This document shows positions 6,949 through 11,536 of a stretch of DNA of 11,536 nt, one piece after another. This stretch comes from an uncultured Bacteroidota bacterium (GTDB lineage: Bacteria; Bacteroidota; Bacteroidia; Chitinophagales; Chitinophagaceae): assembly GCA_903851455.1 (NCBI GenBank), contig CAINOM010000552.1, positions 1 to 11,536 of the forward strand. The letters run 5' to 3'. Numbering within the stretch: position 1 is the first letter of the stretch; each line of letters starts with the position of its first letter. The notes under the pieces are model-generated. The model was given only the letters and a program-made list of their open reading frames with translations, searched no databases and had not been told where the DNA came from. The position numbers were made by a program, and so were the translations under genes.

Positions 6949-8355
6949 CTACAAATGAATCGCTTCTCCCAGTGCTGCTTCCACAGCATCCTTGATGCCT
7001 TCGCTCATAGTAGGGTGCGGGTGTATGCTGTCCAGCACTTCCTGCCAGGTCGTCTCCAACTTGCGCGCAACAACGGTCTCGGCAATAGTCTCGGTAACAT
7101 TGTATCCTATGGAGTGAGTACCCAGCCACTCGCCATACTTCGCGTCAAATATCACCTTCACAAAACCCTCGGTAGCACCCGCACCCACAGCCTTACCTGA
7201 TGCAGTGAATGGGAACTTGCCCACCTTTATTTCATAACCTGCGTCCTTCGCTTGCTTTTCCGTCATGCCCACGCTGGCTATTTCAGGCGAGCAATAAGTA
7301 CAGCCCGGTACATTGCCATAATCCAGTGGTTCAGGCATATGCTTGTACTTGCCTTCTTTATTGGCAATTGCTTCTACACAGATCACCGCACCCTTAGATG
7401 CCACGTGAGCCAGCGCCTGGCCTGGTGTAATATCGCCTATGGCGTAGATGCCATCCACGTTCGTCTTAAAATATTTATCCACCAGCACCTTGCCCTTATC
7501 AGTCTTTATGTTCAGCGCTTCCAGGCCTATGTTCTCTATGTTAGCTGCAATGCCCACTGCGCTCAGCACCACATCTGCTTCCAGTACTACATCACCCGTC
7601 GCTGTCTTTACAGTTGCTTTTACTCCTGCTCCCGCAGTATCCAGCTTTTCTACCGAAGCGTTAGTCATCACCGTTATGCCCTTCTTCTTAAAGCTCTTTT
7701 CCAGTTCTTTAGAAATGTCCTCATCTTCTACCGGCACTATGCGTGGCAGGAATTCCACTATTGTAACCTTGGTGCCTATGCTGTTATAGAAATAGGCAAA
7801 CTCCACACCTATCGCACCGCTGCCCACTACTACCATTGTTTTTGGCTGTGTGGGCAGGTTCATCGCTTCACGGTATCCTATTACCTTTTTGCCGTCCTGG
7901 GGCAGGTTTGGTAGCTGGCGGCTGCGCGCACCAGTAGCCAGTATCACGTGGCGTGCCTGCTGCACAGTAACCTTCCCATCGGCTCCTGTTACTTCCACTT
8001 CTTTCTTGGCATTCAGCTTGCCCATGCCCATGATCACATCTATCTTGTTCTTCTTCATCAGGAACTGCACCCCCTTGCTCATCTTATCTGCTGCACCACG
8101 GCTGCGCTTGATCACTGCGCCAAAATCCGCTTTAAAATCTGTCGCAACAATGCCATAGTCAGCCGCATGAGTAAAGTTCTCAAATACGCTTGCTGTTTTA
8201 AGCAATGCTTTGGTTGGTATGCAACCCCAGTTCAGGCATATGCCCCCAAGGTTTTCCTTTTCTACAATTGCTGTTTTATAACCCAGCTGCGATGCGCGGA
8301 TAGCAGCTACATAACCACCGGGACCGCTTCCTATTACGATTATATCGTATGCCAT
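6949..8355 (-). CDS. lpdA: Dihydrolipoyl dehydrogenase (E3)
   Basis: E3 reoxidises dihydrolipoyl groups of pyruvate, 2-oxoglutarate or branched-chain dehydrogenase complexes and of the glycine cleavage system, passing electrons through FAD to NAD+ in the cytoplasm. From ATG 8355 it has 468 residues, the usual size. The FAD-binding GSGPGG is at residues 9-14. The redox disulfide is C40/C45 in GGICLNWGCIPTK. The NAD-binding VVVGSGAIGVEFA is in the middle. AIGDITPGQALAH is the second FAD motif, and the C-terminal HPHPTMSE gives the catalytic H447-E452 pair. The frame extends to 8436, but those 27 extra residues lack similarity to E3 and would cover the promoter at 8394-8401, so MAYDIIVIG is the start. 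It is a single gene with its own promoter and terminator; E1 and E2 genes are not nearby. Confidence 0.97.
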   Translation of the reverse strand: MAYDIIVIGSGPGGYVAAIRASQLGYKTAIVEKENLGGICLNWGCIPTKALLKTASVFENFTHAADYGIVATDFKADFGAVIKRSRGAADKMSKGVQFLMKKNKIDVIMGMGKLNAKKEVEVTGADGKVTVQQARHVILATGARSRQLPNLPQDGKKVIGYREAMNLPTQPKTMVVVGSGAIGVEFAYFYNSIGTKVTIVEFLPRIVPVEDEDISKELEKSFKKKGITVMTNASVEKLDTAGAGVKATVKTATGDVVLEADVVLSAVGIAANIENIGLEALNIKTDKGKVLVDKYFKTNVDGIYAIGDITPGQALAHVASKGAVICVEAIANKEGKYKHMPEPLDYGNVPGCTYCSPEIASVGMTEKQAKDAGYEIKVGKFPFTASGKAVGAGATEGFVKVIFDAKYGEWLGTHSIGYNVTETIAETVVARKLETTWQEVLDSIHPHPTMSEGIKDAVEAALGEAIHL

Positions 8356-8393
8356 ATATGGAATTATTTTTGGTAAGAAGATTAATGAGGGGA

Positions 8394-8401
8394 CAAATGT
8401 A
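8394..8401 (-). promoter_or_regulatory. Bacteroidota -7 promoter element for lpd
   Basis: On the minus strand this reads TACATTTG, an exact match to TAnnTTTG. Initiation near 8390 would leave a leader of about 35 bases before the ATG at 8355. No TTTG/TTG is present at the expected -33 position. Its place excludes the longer lpd reading frame starting at 8436. Confidence 0.55.
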
Positions 8402-8660
8402 GTAAAAAACTGAAAGCTTGACCTAGGGCATTTCATTCTGCGTACTACTGCGAATACCCATTGCTATCATTTGGCCCATTTGTTTGCGATTGGTCTTTAC
8501 CTGCCGTGGGATATTTTTCAAAACAGGCCTTTTAAAAATGCCCCTAAAAAAGCAAAAAATGGATAGAAATTTACCATTTTTATTCTGTTTTTTAGTTTTT
8601 TCACCGGTTTTCGCCCCTTTTTGCCTTAAAAATAGCATTTCGCTTTTTGGCATTAATGAT

Positions 8661-8668
8661 TACTTTTG
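8661..8668 (+). promoter_or_regulatory. efp: Bacteroidota -7 promoter element for efp
   Basis: TACTTTTG is an exact match to TAnnTTTG, followed by C. Initiation around 8672 gives a leader of about 23 bases before ATG 8695. Upstream TTTG copies lie at 8620-8623 and 8646-8649, 37 and 11 bases away, neither at the accepted spacing. Its position argues against the alternative upstream ATG at 8647. It may drive efp and accB together. Confidence 0.55.
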
Positions 8669-8694
8669 CAATCCATTCAAAAACAGAAATCTTC

Positions 8695-9261
8695 ATGGCT
8701 ACAACAGCAGATATGCGTAACGGGTTGATCATAAAACTAGATGGCAGCCTTTACTCAGTAGTGGAATTCGGACAGAACAAAACAGCACGCGCAGCAGCAA
8801 AGGTGTGGGCTAAGTTAAAAGGTGTTGATAACAACCGCTCTATCGAGCACACCTGGAACTCAGGAGACAACATCTTCCCCGTGCGCGTCGAAAAACGTAA
8901 TTATCAGTTCTTATATAAAGATGATAGTGGCTTCAACCTTATGGACACCAATTCGTTCGAGCAGATCGTATTGGGCGAGAATATGGTAGACAATCCTCCG
9001 CTGTACAAGGATGGCCAGGACTGCTTCGTTATCTTTAATACAGAGACCGAAACGCCTATGGGCGTGGAACTTCCACCAAGCATCAATCTGCGCGTTACTT
9101 ACTCAGAGCCAGGTGTTAAGGGCGATACTGCGACAAGGGCTACCAAGCCTGCAACCCTCGAGACCGGTGCTACGATACCAGTACCATTGTTCGTAAACGA
9201 AGGTGATATGATCAAGATAGACTCAAAGACAGGCGCTTATGTAGAGCGTGTTAAGAACTAA
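8695..9261 (+). CDS. efp: Elongation factor P with arginine at the loop tip (R32 type)
   Basis: EF-P binds between the ribosomal P and E sites and rescues ribosomes stalled at consecutive prolines. From ATG 8695 it has 188 residues, the normal length. The frame also reaches ATG 8647, but those 16 residues overlap the promoter, and MATTADMRNGLII is the typical Bacteroidota EF-P start. Domain I covers about 1-65, the OB-fold domain II about 66-126, and the C-terminal OB domain about 130-188 with the signature SEPGVKGDTATRATKPATLE. The functional loop is unusual. Lysine-type EF-P has KPGKG, with the modified Lys at the tip; here the loop is NKTARAAAKV, aligning without gaps and placing R32 at the tip. 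Pseudomonas EF-P (NKSGRNAA, R32, rhamnosylated by EarP) is the closest pattern I know. It is followed by accB and accC, a common conserved order. Confidence 0.96.
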   Translation: MATTADMRNGLIIKLDGSLYSVVEFGQNKTARAAAKVWAKLKGVDNNRSIEHTWNSGDNIFPVRVEKRNYQFLYKDDSGFNLMDTNSFEQIVLGENMVDNPPLYKDGQDCFVIFNTETETPMGVELPPSINLRVTYSEPGVKGDTATRATKPATLETGATIPVPLFVNEGDMIKIDSKTGAYVERVKN

Positions 9262-9378
9262 GTTGATTGATAAGGTAATAGGTTAATTGTATTGGTGGTG
9301 GCGGGTAGTGATAGCTTATGATAACAGCTTTCTGCTTTCTACTTCAGACTTTCTGCAAAAACACTTAAAACAACATTC

Positions 9379-9867
9379 ATGGAATACAAACAGATCCAGG
9401 AACTGATAAAAACGATCAATAAATCGAATATCAGTGAGCTGTGTATAGAGGAAGGCGATTTTAAGATCATCATCAAGCAGGAGCTTGCAGCTCCCGCCCA
9501 ATATGTATCTATGCCGCAAATGTCTATGCCGGTACAGCAGGCCGCTCCACAGCCGGCAGCAGCGCCAGCACCACAGGCATCAGCTCCTGCAGCCGATAAG
9601 CCTGCTGCTCCTGCCGCCGCTAGCAACACCACAACCATCAAGTCCCCCATGATCGGCACGTTCTACCGCAGCCCATCGCCAGATAAGCCTGTGTTTGTAA
9701 ACGTAGGCGACGAGATAAAGGCCGGCCAGGTACTTTGCATCATCGAGGCTATGAAGCTCTTTAACGAAATAGAAAGCGAAGTGAGCGGACGATTGGTGAA
9801 AGTAGTAGCTGACGACTCCTCTCCGGTAGAGTACGATCAGCCGCTGTTCATTATCGAACCTATGTAA
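9379..9867 (+). CDS. accB: Acetyl-CoA carboxylase biotin carboxyl carrier protein (BCCP)
   Basis: BCCP carries biotin on a lysine and shuttles the carboxyl group from biotin carboxylase (AccC) to the carboxyltransferase to make malonyl-CoA, the first step of fatty acid synthesis. It has 162 residues. The N-terminus [20 protein letters not shown] is typical. A long Ala/Pro-rich flexible linker runs from about 51 to 83. The biotinyl domain covers 86-162, with the target K126 in the motif EAMKL. The bacterial 'thumb' insertion ([13 protein letters not shown]) is present, as in E. coli BCCP. It lies 117 bases after efp. That gap contains two copies of CTTTCTGC (9328-9335, 9349-9356) but no clear promoter element or terminator, so cotranscription with efp is plausible. 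A terminator follows before accC. Confidence 0.96.
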   Translation: MEYKQIQELIKTINKSNISELCIEEGDFKIIIKQELAAPAQYVSMPQMSMPVQQAAPQPAAAPAPQASAPAADKPAAPAAASNTTTIKSPMIGTFYRSPSPDKPVFVNVGDEIKAGQVLCIIEAMKLFNEIESEVSGRLVKVVADDSSPVEYDQPLFIIEPM

Positions 9868-9890
9868 TTCAAAATAATAAACTGGAATTC

Positions 9891-9919
9891 AAAAATGGCC
9901 GTATAAAGGCCATTTTTTT
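9891..9919 (+). terminator. Intrinsic terminator between accB and accC
   Basis: AAAAATGGCC (9891-9900) pairs with GGCCATTTTT (9908-9917) around a 7-base loop GTATAAA. The 10-bp stem (four G-C pairs next to the loop, then A-T pairs) ends in an uninterrupted run of seven Ts (9913-9919). It begins 24 bases after the accB stop and ends 38 bases before accC. The A-run on the left arm means it could also work on the opposite strand. This is the best terminator in the window. Confidence 0.8.
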
Positions 9920-9956
9920 GATAGCTAAGCTTGTTTTTGACTCTTAAACTTAGAAT

Positions 9957-11294
9957 GTGTTTAAAAAAATACTGATTGCCAATCGCGGCGAGATCGCTTT
10001 GCGTATTATTCGCACCTGCAGGGAAATGGGTATACGTACTGTAGCGGTTTATTCTACAGCTGATAAAGACAGTCTCCATGTGCGTTTTGCAGACGAGGCT
10101 GTATGTATCGGAAAGCCACAAAGCAGCGATTCTTACCTCAACATCCAGCACATCATGGCTGCTGCCGAGATCACCAATGCGGATGCTATTCATCCTGGCT
10201 ATGGCTTCCTCGCTGAGAATGCCAATTTTGCCGAGATATGTGCTCAATACAATATCAAGTTCATAGGTCCTACGCCCGATATGATCAGGTCAATGGGCGA
10301 TAAGATCACCGCCAAGGAAACCATGATAAGGGCTGGTGTGCCGGTTATCCCGGGTTCTGAGGGCTTGTTGAGCAGTGTAGATGAGGCGAAAGGGCTCGCT
10401 AATGAAATGGGCTTCCCTGTAATTATTAAAGCCACCGCTGGTGGCGGTGGCAAGGGTATGCGCGTGGTTTGGCACGAGAGTGAACTGGAGCATGCCTACA
10501 ATACTGCAAAAATAGAAGCTGCAGCCTCGTTCAAGAACGATGGCCTATATATGGAGAAGTTCGTTGAAGAGCCGCGCCACATTGAGATACAGGTTGCCGG
10601 CGACCAGATTGGTACAGTTTGCCACCTCAGCGAGCGCGATTGTTCTATTCAACGCCGTCACCAGAAGCTCGTTGAAGAATCTCCATCACCATTTATGACG
10701 CCTGAATTGCGCCAGAAGATGGGTGATGCCGCTATCAAAGCAGCCGCAGCTATTAACTACGAAAGCGTTGGTACCATTGAGTTCCTCGTAGATAAGCACC
10801 GCAATTTTTACTTCATGGAAATGAACACCCGTATCCAGGTGGAGCACGGTGTTACCGAAGAAGTGATCAGTTACGATCTTATCAAGGAACAAATAAAGAT
10901 CGCCGCAGGTGTGCCTATCAGCGGCCGTAACTATGAGCCCAAGATACATGCCATAGAGTGCCGCATCAATGCGGAAGATCCATACAACGACTTCCGTCCT
11001 TGCCCCGGCAAGATCACTACGCTGCATACGCCCGGTGGGCATGGTGTACGTGTAGACTCGCATATATATGCCGGCTATACCATTCCACCTTATTACGACT
11101 CTATGATCGCTAAGGTGATCGCAGTAGCGCAGACTCGTGAGGAGGCAATCAATACCATGGAGCGCGCTCTTAGCGAATATGTGATAGAGGGTGTAAAAAC
11201 AACCATCCCGTTCCACATGCAGCTCATGCGGAATGAAGACTTTAGGAAAGGGAACTTTACAACCAAGTTTATCGAGAGTTTTAAGCTCGTATAA
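9957..11294 (+). CDS. accC: Acetyl-CoA carboxylase, biotin carboxylase subunit
   Basis: AccC carboxylates the biotin on AccB with bicarbonate and ATP. From a GTG start at 9957 it has 445 residues, close to E. coli AccC (449), beginning with the diagnostic [17 protein letters not shown]. The N-terminal domain covers about 1-112 and the ATP-grasp domain about 113-320. Visible residues are K116 (MGDK), K158, the Gly-rich loop AGGGGKG (161-167), and E288, N290, R292 and E296 in [10 protein letters not shown], matching E. coli numbering. The C-terminal domain includes [11 protein letters not shown]. Residue 298 is Gly (VEHGVTE), whereas E. coli has Pro. An ATG overlaps the start two bases upstream (9955) in another frame and encodes only six codons before TGA. 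A strong terminator separates it from accB. No TAnnTTTG promoter is apparent in the 37 bases between them. Confidence 0.96.
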   Translation: MFKKILIANRGEIALRIIRTCREMGIRTVAVYSTADKDSLHVRFADEAVCIGKPQSSDSYLNIQHIMAAAEITNADAIHPGYGFLAENANFAEICAQYNIKFIGPTPDMIRSMGDKITAKETMIRAGVPVIPGSEGLLSSVDEAKGLANEMGFPVIIKATAGGGGKGMRVVWHESELEHAYNTAKIEAAASFKNDGLYMEKFVEEPRHIEIQVAGDQIGTVCHLSERDCSIQRRHQKLVEESPSPFMTPELRQKMGDAAIKAAAAINYESVGTIEFLVDKHRNFYFMEMNTRIQVEHGVTEEVISYDLIKEQIKIAAGVPISGRNYEPKIHAIECRINAEDPYNDFRPCPGKITTLHTPGGHGVRVDSHIYAGYTIPPYYDSMIAKVIAVAQTREEAINTMERALSEYVIEGVKTTIPFHMQLMRNEDFRKGNFTTKFIESFKLV

Positions 11295-11374
11295 GCTGTG
11301 CCCGTTCCACATTATTATTTAGTTAACTGGTTTTTATAAGCCGGCGCCAATAACAAATTAGATACATTCGCAGC

Positions 11375-11536
11375 ATGAAAAAAACATTGCTCATAACTGG
11401 TGGAGCGGGATTTATTGGCTCACATGTAGTGCGTTTATTCGTTAATAAATATCCCGACTATAAGATCGTAAACCTCGATGCCCTTACTTATGCGGGCAAT
11501 CTCGAGAACCTGAAGGATATCGAGAACGCACCTAAC
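11375..11536 (+). CDS. rfbB: dTDP-glucose 4,6-dehydratase, N-terminal fragment (runs off right edge)
   Basis: The first 54 residues are visible and the frame is open to the window end. They start [19 protein letters not shown], the Rossmann NAD-binding GxxGxxG (G9, G12, G15) of extended short-chain dehydrogenases. The next part, [19 protein letters not shown], is characteristic of RmlB/RfbB rather than other sugar epimerases. RmlB converts dTDP-glucose to dTDP-4-keto-6-deoxyglucose, the second step towards dTDP-L-rhamnose and other deoxysugars for cell-surface glycans. It lies 80 bases after accC on the same strand. The gap has no clear terminator; TACATTCG (11363-11370) is a 7/8 match to the -7 element but almost touches the ATG. 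Catalytic residues (YxxxK) are outside the window. Confidence 0.9.
   Translation, partial: MKKTLLITGGAGFIGSHVVRLFVNKYPDYKIVNLDALTYAGNLENLKDIENAPN

Larger units (their letters stand above)
8356..8694. other. Divergent lpd/efp intergenic region, 339 bases
   Basis: The region holds the lpd promoter (8394-8401, minus) and the efp promoter (8661-8668, plus). Between them, about 8540-8660 is strongly T/A-rich with poly-A and poly-T runs, as expected of upstream promoter DNA. Small reading frames cross it on both strands, but each runs through a promoter and is low in complexity, so I do not call a gene. I see no tRNA, riboswitch or repeat in it. Confidence 0.5.

Noticed and set aside
7252..8376. 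Several plus-strand frames of 62-220 residues opposite lpd
   Set aside because: They mirror the lpd codons, and the translations (Cys/Tyr/His-rich) look like shadows.
8356..8436. N-terminal extension of lpd from the ATG at 8436
   Set aside because: The 27 residues do not resemble E3 and cover an exact -7 promoter element; MAYDIIVIG is the normal start.
8423..8653. Minus-strand 76-residue Lys/Phe-rich frame in the lpd-efp gap
   Set aside because: AT-rich low-complexity translation; no promoter or conserved feature, and it would run head-on against the efp promoter region.
8647..8694. Upstream ATG extension of EF-P
   Set aside because: Contains the -7 promoter element; the 188-residue protein from 8695 matches family length and N-terminus.
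10686..11312. 208-residue minus-strand frame opposite accC
   Set aside because: Antisense shadow of a conserved gene; no recognisable motifs.
11363..11370. TACATTCG as promoter of rmlB
   Set aside because: 7/8 match with no -33 box; initiation would fall at or next to the ATG at 11375, so evidence is too thin to call.

Overview
The window looks like a piece of a Bacteroidota chromosome, most likely from the Chitinophagales/Chitinophagaceae. Several things point that way: an S46 dipeptidyl-peptidase, a secreted blade-repeat protein of the kind common around type IX secretion and gliding, signal peptides ending in Ala-Gln or Ser-Gln, no strong Shine-Dalgarno sequences, and exact copies of the Bacteroidota -7 promoter element TAnnTTTG in front of three genes. 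This placement is an inference; no marker gene such as 16S rRNA is present.

Layout, left to right. Positions 1-831 (minus) hold the N-terminal part of a large exported protein with about 55-residue propeller-like repeats, running off the left edge. Transcribed away from it is an S46 peptidase (932-3139) carrying the Arg that marks the Asp/Glu-specific DPP11 type. An intergenic REP-like hairpin cluster (3177-3254) and a small lysine-rich exported protein of unknown function follow (3287-3799). Convergent to these is recN, DNA repair (3852-5507, minus). A second hairpin cluster (5534-5636) separates recN from a stand-alone LUD/LutC-type protein (5731-6393), whose best start is a TTG close behind a promoter. 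Its 3' end overlaps, tail to tail, an AT-rich exported LprI/DUF1311-like protein (6377-6838, minus). Next is lpd, the E3 dihydrolipoamide dehydrogenase (6949-8355, minus), with its own terminator and promoter.

After a 339-base divergent intergenic region comes the conserved cluster efp-accB-accC (8695-11294): translation factor EF-P, then the biotin carrier and biotin carboxylase of acetyl-CoA carboxylase. The start of rmlB/rfbB (dTDP-glucose 4,6-dehydratase) runs off the right edge.

Functionally this is mostly core metabolism and housekeeping (E3 for 2-oxoacid dehydrogenases, acetyl-CoA carboxylase for fatty acid synthesis, EF-P, RecN) mixed with exported proteins. I see no defence system, mobile element, CRISPR array, tRNA or rRNA. 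The most interesting point is that EF-P has arginine, not lysine, at the tip of its functional loop (R32), in a loop resembling that of EarP-rhamnosylated EF-P from Pseudomonas, while a gene for dTDP-rhamnose precursor synthesis starts 2.1 kb downstream. Also notable are a strong intrinsic terminator between accB and accC, and a promoter -33 element that overlaps the lpd terminator stem.
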